DNA from: Acidobacteriota bacterium
GTDB lineage: Bacteria; Acidobacteriota; Terriglobia; Terriglobales; Acidobacteriaceae
Direction: 5' to 3'
Assembly (NCBI GenBank): GCA_021805025.1
Contig: JAJZGF010000001.1
Coordinates: 1-34,782 of the forward strand
Length of the DNA stretch: 34,782 nt
Shown here: one piece after another, positions 7,995-16,880 of the stretch
How the letters are laid out: the number at the start of each line of letters is the position of its first letter
Position numbering within the stretch: position 1 is the first letter of the stretch
Program-made: the position numbers and the translations under genes
The notes under the pieces: generated by a model
The model's database searches: none
What the model was told of the DNA's origin: nothing
The model's input: the letters and a program-made list of their open reading frames with translations, nothing else

Positions 7995-8498
7995 ATGTTC
8001 AAATTGCATGCAGGTGAGTGTGAGCATTGCTCGGGCACATACCGTTATTCGCTTTGGCATTCCGGATTCGGGGAAACCTCCTATGCCTACTGCGATACCT
8101 GTGGACTACTGGCGACCTGCGCGCACAGGCGATTTTTTCCGGCTATGACGCCGCCGGCCTCCCCGACATACCAGGTGATTGAAGAGGAATGGGAATCGCT
8201 GCTTGCACCCTGTTCCTGCGGGGGAACCTTCCGCCAAAATGCCCTCCCACGCTGCGTCTTTTGCAGAAAAAAGCTCTCCGCGGATCATGCGGCCGGCCAC
8301 ATCGAGCGGAATTCTCTAGGGGCGAACAAGGGTTGGCGCTGGCAGCGAAACTGGAGCGGCATCTATTGCATCGCCATGGAAGATCCGAATATGCCCGGAG
8401 CGCTGCGTCAGATGATTGATCCGTTCGCCCGGCCCTGGGAGGCGCCAAAACGCAAGCCCCTGATGCGCTGGCCTCAAATACTGAGCTTTAGCAGATGA
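7995..8498 (+). CDS. Uncharacterised zinc-ribbon-like cysteine-pair protein
   Basis: I do not recognise a named family. The 167-residue product has four cysteine pairs: Cys9/Cys12, Cys33/Cys36, Cys73/Cys75 and Cys87/Cys90, the spacing of two zinc ribbons. It has no signal peptide or membrane helix. It starts eight bases after the permease stop and its TGA overlaps the ATG of the phosphoesterase gene (ATGA), so translation of the two is probably coupled. The regular CxxC layout and the overlap make it a real gene; the open frame extends further upstream only as a shadow of the permease. A nucleic-acid-binding or metal-handling role is conceivable but unproven. Confidence 0.72.
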   Translation: MFKLHAGECEHCSGTYRYSLWHSGFGETSYAYCDTCGLLATCAHRRFFPAMTPPASPTYQVIEEEWESLLAPCSCGGTFRQNALPRCVFCRKKLSADHAAGHIERNSLGANKGWRWQRNWSGIYCIAMEDPNMPGALRQMIDPFARPWEAPKRKPLMRWPQILSFSR

Positions 8499-8965
8499 AA
8501 CTCGGGGTCGTCAGCGATACCCACGGGCTCTTGCGCCCGGAAGTAGCGCCCGTCCTGGCCAACGTGGATCATATCCTGCACCTCGGCGATGTGGGCCAGG
8601 CCAGTATCCTTACAGACCTTGCACAGATTGCACCGGTACATGCTATTCGCGGCAACAATGACCGGAGCGGTCCTTGCAGCCGGCTTCCGGAGACAGATGT
8701 CCTCCTCTTTGCGGGCCACTATCTCTATCTGCTGCATGACCGTTCGACTCTCCGGCTCAACCCGTCCGCGGCAAAGTTTTCTGCCGTGCTGTACGGCCAC
8801 ACCCACCGTCCGCATATCGAGCAGCACACAAATGTTCTCTATTTCAATCCCGGTTCCTGCGGTCCGCGGCGCTTCGATCTGCCCGTCACTGTCGGGATTC
8901 TGACGATTGAAGCCGATGGCCGGCTGCTGCCGCAGATCGTTCCGCTCGACATCGGCGCAGTCTAG
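8495..8965 (+). CDS. YfcE/MJ0936-type metallophosphoesterase
   Basis: The 156-residue calcineurin-like phosphoesterase has the complete metal-binding set: SDTHG (Asp8, His10), LGDVG (Asp32), RGNND (Asn54), His81, and GHTHRP (His102, His104). Length and layout match single-domain YfcE-type phosphodiesterases, which use two divalent metals to hydrolyse phosphodiester or phosphomonoester bonds in the cytosol; the physiological substrate is generally unknown. Its ATG overlaps the stop of the preceding zinc-ribbon gene by four bases. It converges with the DppB-type permease gene, with 42 bases between the stops. Confidence 0.88.
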   Translation: MKLGVVSDTHGLLRPEVAPVLANVDHILHLGDVGQASILTDLAQIAPVHAIRGNNDRSGPCSRLPETDVLLFAGHYLYLLHDRSTLRLNPSAAKFSAVLYGHTHRPHIEQHTNVLYFNPGSCGPRRFDLPVTVGILTIEADGRLLPQIVPLDIGAV

Positions 8966-9007
8966 CGTCGTAGCAGCTTCTTCGTCTCCGGGACCCTGCA
9001 TGCCGCA

Positions 9008-9940
9008 TCAGGCGCGCATGCGCGGGTTCACCCACACGTAAACCATATCGGTGAATAGGTTGACCAACACGTAGGTCAGACCGATTGCAAGCAGACAGCC
9101 CTGCACCAGCGCGTAATCGCGATTGGAAATTGCACTCACCACCAGGCGTCCCAGTCCGGGCCAACTGAAGATGGTCTCAGTCACAACAGCGCCGGCCAGC
9201 AGCGCGCCAAACTGCAGACCTACTACGGTGACAATCGGCACCAACGCATTGGGCAGCGCATGGCGGCAGACCACGGCAAACTCCGTCAGCCCCTTGGCGC
9301 GCGCCGTGCGGATGTACTCCTGGCCGAGCTCTTCCAGCATCGCGGTGCGCACCATGCGGGTGAGAATTGCAGCCAGCGAAGCGCCCATGGCCAGCGCCGG
9401 CAGCACCAGGTATTGCCAGCCAATCCCCCCCTGACCGCTGCTGGCCCCTGAAACAGGCAGCCAGCCCAGCTGAATCGAAAAGATCAGAATCAGAACCGGC
9501 CCCAGGACGAGTCCAGGCACGGAGAGGCCGCCGAGACTGACCACCGCAAGAAGCTGGTCAAGCCAGCGACCACGCCACACCGCGGCCACGATGCCCGCAG
9601 GCAGAGCCAGAAGCAGGGCCAGAAGCAACGCCGCAAGCGTCAGCGCGAGCGTGTAAGGATAGCGCGCCACAATGAGATGGGCCACGGTGTCATGCAATCG
9701 GATCGAGCTGCCGAGATTGCCGTGCAGCACGGCGTTCCAGTAGTGCAGGTACTGCTGCCAGAGAGGGAGATCAAGCCCGTACTGATGCCGCAATGCGCCA
9801 ACGTCAGCAGGCGTGGCGCCGTCGCCCAACATCTGGAGAATTGGATCGCCCGGAACGAAATGAATCAGCAAAAACACGAGCGAGACGACCAGCCAGACTA
9901 CTGGAAGGGCAAACAGGAGACGGCGGAAGGTTTGCATCAT
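9008..9940 (-). CDS. Peptide/nickel-type ABC transporter permease, DppB/OppB family
   Basis: The 310-residue protein shows the DppB layout: an N-terminal helix (about 8-28) followed by HFVPGDPILQMLGDGATP, a periplasmic segment with YGLDLPLWQQYLHYWNAVLHGNLGSSI, and five further helices. The EAA loop is EYIRTARAKGLTEFAVVCRHALPN, and the conserved TETIFSWPGLGRLVVSAI segment follows. I chose the ATG at 9940 (tandem ATG, the next at 9937) because homology begins there; an in-frame ATG at 9976 adds twelve charged residues unlike the family. It is the expected partner of the DppC-type permease but is transcribed towards it from the other side, an unusual split. Confidence 0.88.
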   Translation of the reverse strand: MMQTFRRLLFALPVVWLVVSLVFLLIHFVPGDPILQMLGDGATPADVGALRHQYGLDLPLWQQYLHYWNAVLHGNLGSSIRLHDTVAHLIVARYPYTLALTLAALLLALLLALPAGIVAAVWRGRWLDQLLAVVSLGGLSVPGLVLGPVLILIFSIQLGWLPVSGASSGQGGIGWQYLVLPALAMGASLAAILTRMVRTAMLEELGQEYIRTARAKGLTEFAVVCRHALPNALVPIVTVVGLQFGALLAGAVVTETIFSWPGLGRLVVSAISNRDYALVQGCLLAIGLTYVLVNLFTDMVYVWVNPRMRA

Positions 9941-10032
9941 CGTTCTTTCAGCTCTTATGCCCCGGACCCGGCCCATTCCCGACCCGGATGCGCGGTGGGG
10001 CTTGCCGGCGCAATGCGAGAAAAGCCATCTCC

Positions 10033-11619
10033 CTAGTGTTGCGCTGGCTGAGCCGCAGGCGCGCAGGTGCCTAAATCTGTCGCTCCCGTTCTGCCAAACA
10101 GCTCAAAGGCATTGTCGCCCTTGCCTTCAGTCCGCAACACCTTCCAGCCCGGTTGGTGCTCCAGCATGTAAGAAAGCGCTGCCTTCTTCGACAGCAGCAG
10201 GTGGTCAATGCGGTATTTGTCCAGAAGATGAAAGGTATCATGCAGGAACATGATGTCCAGAAAGTCCTGGAAGACGCCGTTGTGCTCGAATGTGTCAAAG
10301 CGCGAGTCGAGAAATGAAGACTTGCCCTGCAAATCCATCATCCCGCCCAGGCTATCTGCATTCAGAGTGCGCCACGAGGGCTGGATCGAAGCAATGGTCT
10401 GCATCGGAAACGCGTCCTCCAGCCCACTTTTCAATTTGGCGTTAGAGGGGAAGAAATAGCCGATTAGACAGATGGACCCGACCACCATCACCATGTTCAT
10501 AAAGGGAATCGTCTTTTCGTCTGACTCCAGAAAGAAGCTCCGCTCCATATCCACTGCAAGCATCGGCGCCGTCAGCAGCGCAGCCATGAACAGAAAGCGA
10601 GAGTGATCAAAAGCGGCATACCACGCAAAAAATACGAGGGCGGCGTCAAACAGGCTCCATTTGCGGCTGCGCATGCCATTGGCAATCATCATCAGGCCGA
10701 TACAGACCGCGGCGGTCTTCCCCGCGAACCACTCCAGATTCAGAGGCTGCCATTCCTGCACGTTGTGGATGTTGAGCTTCTGATTCATCATCATGTCGAT
10801 GGGATTCCACACCAGCCGCCAGCCATACGGATTGATCATCAACACGACCACGCTGGCGGCCAGCACAAATAGAAGGCGCGTGCGCACCTCCCTGGAGAAT
10901 GCGGCCTGCTGAAATACGCCGGAATCGTTCGAAACCAGGCCGCAGAGAATGTAGAGGACCAGCAGGCCGAGCCCGATCAGCCAGCTTCCGTGCGTGTTGA
11001 CCCACACGCAGAACAGAGGCGGCAGAAACCAGAGCCAGCGCAGATTCCCGCGGTCCGCCGCTTCTAGAATCGCCATTTCCAACGACATGAGGAGGTAGGC
11101 GATAACAATCGCGCGCGCGCCTGCATTGACCGTCATCAGCAGAACGCCGATGCCCGTGGCCCAGAACGCGGCGCCTGCGTGCCGCGATTTCCAGCAGCCG
11201 CGCAGATAGATCAGCAGCACATTGGTGAATAACGCCAGGAACGTGACCACGTACAAGCCCATCAACCCCAGGTAGTGGTAGCCAAACCAGTAGGGCAGTT
11301 CCGCAAGCCACTCCGGGTTGACCCATGGCTTGCCGGCAACGGTGTAGGAGTAGGGCTCAACGCGAATGAAGTGATGCGTGGTGCATAAAATTCGCGCATC
11401 CGCAAGATGCCACCACAGATCAGGATCGCGCAAGAGCTCCCTTGGCTCATGCAATGCCCCGGCAAGGATCACGACCACGGTGGCAAGCAGGGCCAGGCTC
11501 ATCAAATGACGGTTGAACACTCGGTTGAACAGCTGAATCCCACGCGACGGCGCGCCGGATGCGTCCGATGCGCCGGAACTTGAAGGGGGCAGGTCCTCTG
11601 CTGTGGGTATTGCATCCAT
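10033..11619 (-). CDS. Polytopic membrane protein, possible GT-C-type glycosyltransferase
   Basis: The 528-residue protein has about nine or ten hydrophobic segments between residues 40 and 395. After the first comes LLRDPDLWWHLADARIL, then PYSYTVAGKPWVNPEWLAELPYW, a loop pattern that recurs in large membrane proteins of acidobacteria and resembles the acidic first loop of GT-C enzymes. A soluble C-terminal domain of about 130 residues follows. Function is unproven; a polyprenyl-phosphate-sugar transferase is the best guess. The ATG at 11619 is used because the homologous part starts after it; no clear ribosome site is present there or at the alternative ATG at 11661. It ends 92 bases upstream of the DppB gene on the same strand. 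Confidence 0.7.
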   Translation of the reverse strand: MDAIPTAEDLPPSSSGASDASGAPSRGIQLFNRVFNRHLMSLALLATVVVILAGALHEPRELLRDPDLWWHLADARILCTTHHFIRVEPYSYTVAGKPWVNPEWLAELPYWFGYHYLGLMGLYVVTFLALFTNVLLIYLRGCWKSRHAGAAFWATGIGVLLMTVNAGARAIVIAYLLMSLEMAILEAADRGNLRWLWFLPPLFCVWVNTHGSWLIGLGLLVLYILCGLVSNDSGVFQQAAFSREVRTRLLFVLAASVVVLMINPYGWRLVWNPIDMMMNQKLNIHNVQEWQPLNLEWFAGKTAAVCIGLMMIANGMRSRKWSLFDAALVFFAWYAAFDHSRFLFMAALLTAPMLAVDMERSFFLESDEKTIPFMNMVMVVGSICLIGYFFPSNAKLKSGLEDAFPMQTIASIQPSWRTLNADSLGGMMDLQGKSSFLDSRFDTFEHNGVFQDFLDIMFLHDTFHLLDKYRIDHLLLSKKAALSYMLEHQPGWKVLRTEGKGDNAFELFGRTGATDLGTCAPAAQPAQH

Positions 11620-12123
11620 AGCACTACAGTAATCGCCCAGCGAGTGACTTGGAAGAGGCATACAACAAAAGAGTTACATGTATGGTTCCCGGCCCTGCAA
11701 AGCATCTTCAGCCATTTCGCCTCTTCCCAGACAAGCGTGCGTAAAGTAAGATCAAAATGTCCTAATCGACAGTTGAAGCAACAGGCGGAATGATCGGCGC
11801 GAGATCTACCGCAATGCGGCTCCTTAAATTCTTGTGGCAATTAGACCTTGCGTTACTTCTCTCCGCTGCGTGTCATCACCGTTCTGTCTAGACATGGTAC
11901 TAAGGTGGTATTGATCCGGACGTACTGGACGATAACAATCACGTCACACGATGCTCGAACGAGCTGGCTGCAGCTGTAATGGTTACTTCGTTGTTTTGCG
12001 CGGCAAAAACTCATCGCGGGCCGCAGGAATGTTACAACACGGCTTGACGGATTAGGAACCTCGCAAATTTCCAGGCGAACGGGCCTTCGACCGGCAGGCG
12101 GCAATGAAAAGAGACGAACCGAT
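11620..12123. other. Gene-free 504-base divergent region
   Basis: This stretch lies between the divergent membrane-protein gene and the sigma-54 activator gene and should hold both promoters. I find no coding sequence with recognisable homology. The one defined structure is a short perfect inverted repeat, TTTTGC-GCG-GCAAAA, at 11994-12008, about 115 bases upstream of the activator start. A GG/GC element resembling a sigma-54 promoter at 11835-11851 has the wrong spacing. Confidence 0.5.
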
Positions 12124-13518
12124 ATGATCCGGATTGGGCTTCTGACAGACGATGGCACACTCCAACCCCTTCTTTCCTCTGCACTGGGAAAGGAGTTCAC
12201 GGTTCAGTTGGCGATCGACGAGGAGGATATTGACGGGATAGCCCAGGGTGGCGCCTGCGATGTGCTCATTGTTGATTTGAACTCCAATAACAACTCTGTT
12301 AAAGCTCGCATCGAGCGGGCACGCCGCCTGATCGCAAAGCCCATCCCCAGCCTGATCATGGCCGACGATATTCTGCGTGGAACGGCGCTCGAACTCGTTC
12401 GGCTGGGCGGTTTCGGCTACTGCCGCAGACCTCCATCGATCCGCGAACTCAAGGCTATCCTCTACAGGGCCTATGAGCACAACAACCTCCGACGCCAGTT
12501 GCAGAACGTGCATCAGCAGCTTGAGGATTCAGGCAGTTGCGATCGTCTGATCGGCTCCAGCCCACAGATGCAGCAGGTTTACCAGCTGGTGCGAAGGGTT
12601 TCCAGCCTGAATGCGACTGTCCTCATCAATGGAGAAAGCGGTACCGGCAAGGAACTGATCGCCCGCGCCATCCATAACCTGGGCTCACGCAGCGACAAAC
12701 CCTTCGTCGCAGTCTCCTGCGGCGCCATCCCTGAGACCCTCATCGAGGCTGAATTGTTCGGCCATGAAAAGGGTGCCTTCACTGGCACGGTAGGCGCCAG
12801 GGAAGGCTATTTCGAGCAGGCTCGCGACGGCACACTTTTCCTGGACGAAATCGGCGATCTGAGCCTCTACACGCAGGTCAAGCTGCTGCGCGTGCTACAG
12901 CAGATGGAGTTCAGCCGCCTGGGCAGCAGCCGCCTCATCCCCTTGCGTGCGCGTCTTGTCTTTGCCACGCATCAGGACCTGGGCAAGCTGGTTGAAGAGG
13001 GCAAGTTCCGCCAGGACCTGTACTACCGCATCAATGTGATGCGCATCGTCTCGCCGTCACTGGCAGACCACACCGAAGATATTCCTCAGATCGCGACACA
13101 CTATCTCAAGCACTACTCCAGGGTATTCCAGAAGCCCATGGAGGCCATCGGCCCCGAGGCTATGGCGACCCTATCGAGCTATCCCTGGCCCGGCAATGTG
13201 CGCGAGCTGGAAAATACCATCCAGAGGGCTATCATTCTGGCGCCGGGCACCACGGTGCGGGCTGAAGACCTGCCCATCCATGTGCCCTCCGACAAAATCA
13301 TCGATATCAGTGAATACAATCCCGAGGGTTCGTTTGAGCGCCAGCTCCGCGACTACAAAATCAAGCTAGCCACAGACGCTGTCCGGGAGAACAATGGGAA
13401 TAAGACCCTTGCGGCCCGCAGCCTGGGCATCTCACGCGCCTATCTGCATCGCCTGATTCGCCTCACCGAAACGGATTCCATCTTTGAACAGGATTCTGTC
13501 GGTTCGGCATCCGCCTGA
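12124..13518 (+). CDS. Sigma-54-dependent transcriptional activator (NtrC/AtoC family) with degenerate receiver
   Basis: The 464-residue protein has three domains. Residues 1-120 are receiver-like, with Asp9-Asp10 and Asp51 in place, but the usual Lys before Pro is Arg (CRRPP, 100-104). Residues about 140-370 are the AAA+ core: Walker A GESGTGKE (170-177), the sigma-54-contact loop GAFTGT (217-222), Walker B TLFLDEIGD (237-245) and an arginine-finger region near NVREL. The C-terminus is a Fis-type helix-turn-helix, NKTLAARSLGISRAYLHRLI. It should remodel RNA polymerase holoenzyme containing sigma-54 at enhancer-linked promoters. The contact loop ends in Thr instead of the usual Ala. No sensor kinase gene is adjacent. 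Start ATG 12124 follows a GAGACGAACCGAT leader with a weak ribosome site. Confidence 0.92.
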   Translation: MIRIGLLTDDGTLQPLLSSALGKEFTVQLAIDEEDIDGIAQGGACDVLIVDLNSNNNSVKARIERARRLIAKPIPSLIMADDILRGTALELVRLGGFGYCRRPPSIRELKAILYRAYEHNNLRRQLQNVHQQLEDSGSCDRLIGSSPQMQQVYQLVRRVSSLNATVLINGESGTGKELIARAIHNLGSRSDKPFVAVSCGAIPETLIEAELFGHEKGAFTGTVGAREGYFEQARDGTLFLDEIGDLSLYTQVKLLRVLQQMEFSRLGSSRLIPLRARLVFATHQDLGKLVEEGKFRQDLYYRINVMRIVSPSLADHTEDIPQIATHYLKHYSRVFQKPMEAIGPEAMATLSSYPWPGNVRELENTIQRAIILAPGTTVRAEDLPIHVPSDKIIDISEYNPEGSFERQLRDYKIKLATDAVRENNGNKTLAARSLGISRAYLHRLIRLTETDSIFEQDSVGSASA

Positions 13519-13550
13519 GTCTCGCTCACCGTGTTCCGTTGATCGACAAG

Positions 13551-13592
13551 CCACACGCATTTCCTCTACCGGGAATGCGTGCGGTTTGTTGT
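13551..13592 (+). terminator. Intrinsic terminator after the sigma-54 activator gene
   Basis: CCACACGCATTTCC at 13551-13564 pairs with GGGAATGCGTGCGG at 13571-13584 over 14 positions (12 Watson-Crick pairs and at most two non-canonical ones), with a six-base loop, followed by TTTGTTGT. It begins 32 bases after the activator stop codon and so ends that transcript before the next gene. Confidence 0.8.
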
Positions 13593-13660
13593 ACCTATGC
13601 TTCTCGCGGCGAGCTTTGTCCTCAGCCCGGGCACCGCCAAACTGGTATAGTTCTTTCATC

Positions 13661-14596
13661 ATGATCAAGAAGCGGGTGTTGTTCCCTGTCACGCTCCTGG
13701 CTCTTGCGTGGGCAGCCACACTCATCATAGCGCAGCAGCCGGCTGGCAGTGTCCAAGAGGCCACGCCTGCGGTGAGCACTCCCCGTACGAATCTGACGGC
13801 TCCATCCTCGGGAGTACCCCACACCGCCTTACGACAGGGCGGGGCTCCCGCGCCAGAAGCGTTGTCTCAGCCGGCTGAAGCGCCGCCCGCACAGCAGCCG
13901 CAGATCATCGTTACCAGTCCAGCGCCGGCAGCACCGCCATGGCAATGGCATGAGCGAGTCGCCTGGGGAGCGAGCATTGTGCTTGCGGTCCTGGGATATG
14001 TGGGCATTCTGCTCGCACTCCGCTCTCTCAAAAATATCGAGCGCAACGGCGAGAGCAGCTTGGAGGCCGCGCGCGCCGCAGTCACCGCGGCGGAATGCAC
14101 GCTCAGCCAGACCAAGGCCATCCTGGAGTTTGAGCGACCATGGATTCTGGTTTCGGTCGAACCATACCTTACAGCGGAAAACAGCTTCAAGATCATGGCT
14201 TCCAACCGTGGACGGCGACCTGCCCGCATCACGTACCTGGCCGATCAAGTGCACATCGTGACAGAGGAGGCGCAACTGCCGAAGACGCCGGGCCATGACT
14301 CCGTTGAGCCGCAGCCGCAGGAAGATCCCTTGATTCTGCTTCCGGGCGAGTCGCTGGCAATCGCGCGCTTCAGCAGGAACGACGTTGCGCAGATCTGCAA
14401 GACCGATGACCAGTTGCGGCGCATTGCGAGTTGGGAAGAGATCATCTTCCTCTTTGGCCGCATCACTTATAGCGAACTTTCAGGCCCCGCGGATCAGCAG
14501 CCGCACGTCACCGACTGGTGCTGCCGATACATTCACGGGGAGACAAAGAGCGCGTTGCTTGTGGGAGGGCCGCAAGGGTATCACCGGCACACATAG
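13661..14596 (+). CDS. Membrane-anchored protein of unknown function
   Basis: The 311-residue product is not one I can name. It opens with a signal-like hydrophobic segment (about 6-24, LFPVTLLALAWAATLIIA), then a Pro/Ala-rich stretch of about 75 residues, a second membrane helix around residues 105-122 (ASIVLAVLGYVGILLALRSL) and a short helical segment rich in Ala and Glu. A C-terminal domain begins ILEFERPWILVSVEPYL and includes NRGRRPARITYL and FGRITYSEL. That C-terminal pattern is shared by many acidobacterial hypothetical proteins with two N-terminal helices. The ATG at 13661 is the first in a position giving a sensible signal segment; no ribosome site is clear. It stands alone between the terminator and the ABC operon. 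Confidence 0.68.
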   Translation: MIKKRVLFPVTLLALAWAATLIIAQQPAGSVQEATPAVSTPRTNLTAPSSGVPHTALRQGGAPAPEALSQPAEAPPAQQPQIIVTSPAPAAPPWQWHERVAWGASIVLAVLGYVGILLALRSLKNIERNGESSLEAARAAVTAAECTLSQTKAILEFERPWILVSVEPYLTAENSFKIMASNRGRRPARITYLADQVHIVTEEAQLPKTPGHDSVEPQPQEDPLILLPGESLAIARFSRNDVAQICKTDDQLRRIASWEEIIFLFGRITYSELSGPADQQPHVTDWCCRYIHGETKSALLVGGPQGYHRHT

Positions 14597-14727
14597 AATC
14601 CCCGAGAGTGCATCGTGTCCAGCAATGGGCGCATACGCTTTGCGGATCTGCTCGTTGTGTGTTTTAAGCGCATGTGCGAGAAGGTCCGCCGGCCGCTTTT
14701 GCCGCCAGCCCCGCAACAGGAGTTGCC

Positions 14728-15630
14728 ATGCCCGTCGTTGAACTCGCCCAGGTGACCAAAGCATACGAGAGCAAGGTCGCCGTCGACCATCTGAGCCTCT
14801 CCATTGAAGCGGGCCAGATGTTCGGCTTGCTGGGCCCCAACGGCGCCGGCAAAACAAGCTCCATCCGCATGATGATGGGCATCACCCTGCCCGACACCGG
14901 CTCCATCACGCTGTTTGGCAAGCCGTTCGAGCGCGCCAGCCTCAAGCGCGTCGGCTACCTGCCGGAAGAGCGCGGCCTTTACAAGAAGATGAAGGTCATC
15001 GAACAGCTCATCTTCTTTGGTGAGTTGCACGGCCTGCACGCAGCCGAGGCGCGCAGCCGCGCAACCGACTGGGCCAGACGCCTCGATATTGATGAGTCTC
15101 TGCACAAGAAGACCGAAGAGCTCTCTAAAGGAATGCAGCAAAAGATTCAGTTCATCGGCTCCCTGCTGCACGATCCTGCGCTGATCATCATGGATGAGCC
15201 CTTCAGCGGTCTCGATCCCGTCAACGCCAAACTGTTGGAGCAGACCCTGCTTACCTTGAAGGATCAGGGCAAAGCGATCGTCTTTTCCACGCACCGCATG
15301 GATCAGGTCGAAAAGCTCTGCGACTCCATCTGCCTCATCGACAGGGGGCAGGCCGTGCTCGCGGGCAAAGTGCGTGAGATCAAATCGCGCTACGAGCGCA
15401 ACCATGTGATCGTGGAGTTTGAAGGCAGCGACGCCTTTCTGCAGAGTGCCGAAGTGGCCGAAGCAAAGAATTTCTCAGGCCATGCGGAGATTCGCCTCAA
15501 GCCCCACGGCAACGCGCAAAAGCTGCTGCGCGAGGCCTCCGCCGGCGCGACCATCTATCGCTTTGAACTGGTCGAGCCATCGCTCGAAGAGATTTTCATT
15601 CAGACCGTGGGAGGGAAAGTCGATGCGTAA
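14728..15630 (+). CDS. ABC-2-type transporter ATP-binding protein
   Basis: The 300-residue ATPase has Walker A GPNGAGKT (36-43), the Q-loop region VGYLPEERGLYKKM, signature LSKGM (132-136), Walker B LIIMDEP with Asp156-Glu157, and the switch His189 in FSTHRMD. A C-terminal accessory domain of about 90 residues ends in SLEEIFIQTVGG, typical of the NatA/CcmA-like drug or lipid exporter branch. It energises the permease encoded next, whose start codon lies inside the end of this gene (8-base overlap). ATG 14728 is preceded by CAGGAG. The exported substrate is unknown; sodium or antibiotic export is known for relatives. Confidence 0.92.
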   Translation: MPVVELAQVTKAYESKVAVDHLSLSIEAGQMFGLLGPNGAGKTSSIRMMMGITLPDTGSITLFGKPFERASLKRVGYLPEERGLYKKMKVIEQLIFFGELHGLHAAEARSRATDWARRLDIDESLHKKTEELSKGMQQKIQFIGSLLHDPALIIMDEPFSGLDPVNAKLLEQTLLTLKDQGKAIVFSTHRMDQVEKLCDSICLIDRGQAVLAGKVREIKSRYERNHVIVEFEGSDAFLQSAEVAEAKNFSGHAEIRLKPHGNAQKLLREASAGATIYRFELVEPSLEEIFIQTVGGKVDA

Positions 15631-16870
15631 CATGCTGCTGATCGCCCGGCGCGAATATTTGGAACAGGTACGCGGACGCGCCTTCAAGACAACCACCGTC
15701 GGCCTGCCCGCCATCTTCGCCCTCATCGTCGGCGTGGGCTATCTTTCAAGCCTCGGCCTCGGCGCCAACCGCCAGGTCGCTGTGGCTTCCAACGATCCTC
15801 TCCTTGCCGGTCAAATCCGTCAGAAGCTCGCCGGCGACAAGGATGCCAGGGCGCGGGTCATCGTGGCTGCACCCGCCTCGCCGCAGGATCGCGCTCTGCT
15901 CCTCAATAAAGTGAAGGATGGCACCCTCGATGGCCTGCTGTGGGTCGACACCGCTACAGGCAAGCTGCCCGCGGCAACCTACACCTCGCAGTCTGCAGGC
16001 GATTTCATCACCGCAGCCCGCGTCAAGTCGGCGCTCAATCATGCCATCCTTGACGAACGTTTAATCGGCGGCGGCATGCAACAGGGGTCTGCCGACGCGC
16101 TCGTCGATGGCACATCCGTCGCCACCTATCAGGTCAAAATGGACGGCAGCCTTCTGAAGACCAACGCCGAGGCCTCCTTCTGGAAGGGCTACGTCATGGC
16201 GATCCTGCTCTCCATGACAACCATAATCTACGGCATGAACGTGGCCCGCTCCATCATTCAGGAGAAGACCTCTCGCATCTTTGAGGTGATGCTCGCCATC
16301 GCGAGCCCGAGCGACATGCTGGCGGGCAAGCTTATCGGTGTCGGCGCCGTCGGCCTGACGCAAATCGCCATCTGGCTGGTCGCCGCTGCGGCCATTCTCG
16401 TGTCCCCTTTTGCCGGCGCCATCCTGACCGGCGAATTGGCCGTCCACATTACATGGACTGAAGCCATCCTGTTCCCCGTGTACTTCGTCCTCGGCTATCT
16501 GCTTTACAGCTCGCTCTTCGCCGGCCTGGCCGCCACATGCGAAACCGAGCAGGAACTGCAAATGTACACGCCGCTGGCCGCCGCACCCACCTGGCTAAGC
16601 TTCGCTGTTATTTTGCTCGTCATCAACGATTCCAATTCCTTCTGGTCGGTCGCTGCCTCGTTCTTCCCGCCCACGGCGCCGGTCATCATGTTTCTTCGCA
16701 TGGCCGCCGAGATTCCGCCCGCATGGCAGTTTGCCGTCTCTATCAGCCTGCTCATCGTCAGCATCTGGGCCGTCCTCTGGTTCTCCACGCGTCTCTACCG
16801 CATCGGCATTCTCATGTATGGCAAGCGCGCCACCCTGCCGGAGCTGTTGCGCTGGCTGCGCTACAGCTAG
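15623..16870 (+). CDS. ABC-2-type transporter permease (NatB-like)
   Basis: The 415-residue membrane protein begins MRNMLLIARREYLEQVRGRAFKT, the standard entry of NatB-type ABC-2 permeases. It has one helix near residues 25-45, a large extracytoplasmic domain (about 50-180), then five or six helices. The ABC-2 signature TSRIFEVMLAIASPSDMLAGKLIGVGAVGLTQIAIW lies at about 212-255. It pairs with the upstream ATPase in an exporter in the inner membrane. GAGGGAAAG precedes the ATG, which overlaps the ATPase gene by eight bases; the next gene starts ten bases after the stop, so the run is one operon. Confidence 0.9.
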   Translation: MRNMLLIARREYLEQVRGRAFKTTTVGLPAIFALIVGVGYLSSLGLGANRQVAVASNDPLLAGQIRQKLAGDKDARARVIVAAPASPQDRALLLNKVKDGTLDGLLWVDTATGKLPAATYTSQSAGDFITAARVKSALNHAILDERLIGGGMQQGSADALVDGTSVATYQVKMDGSLLKTNAEASFWKGYVMAILLSMTTIIYGMNVARSIIQEKTSRIFEVMLAIASPSDMLAGKLIGVGAVGLTQIAIWLVAAAAILVSPFAGAILTGELAVHITWTEAILFPVYFVLGYLLYSSLFAGLAATCETEQELQMYTPLAAAPTWLSFAVILLVINDSNSFWSVAASFFPPTAPVIMFLRMAAEIPPAWQFAVSISLLIVSIWAVLWFSTRLYRIGILMYGKRATLPELLRWLRYS

Positions 16871-16880
16871 AATCAGTAGA

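Noticed and set aside
11835-11851. TGGC...TTGC element upstream of the sigma-54 activator, resembling a -24/-12 promoter
   Set aside because: The GG-to-GC distance is two bases longer than sigma-54 promoters tolerate.
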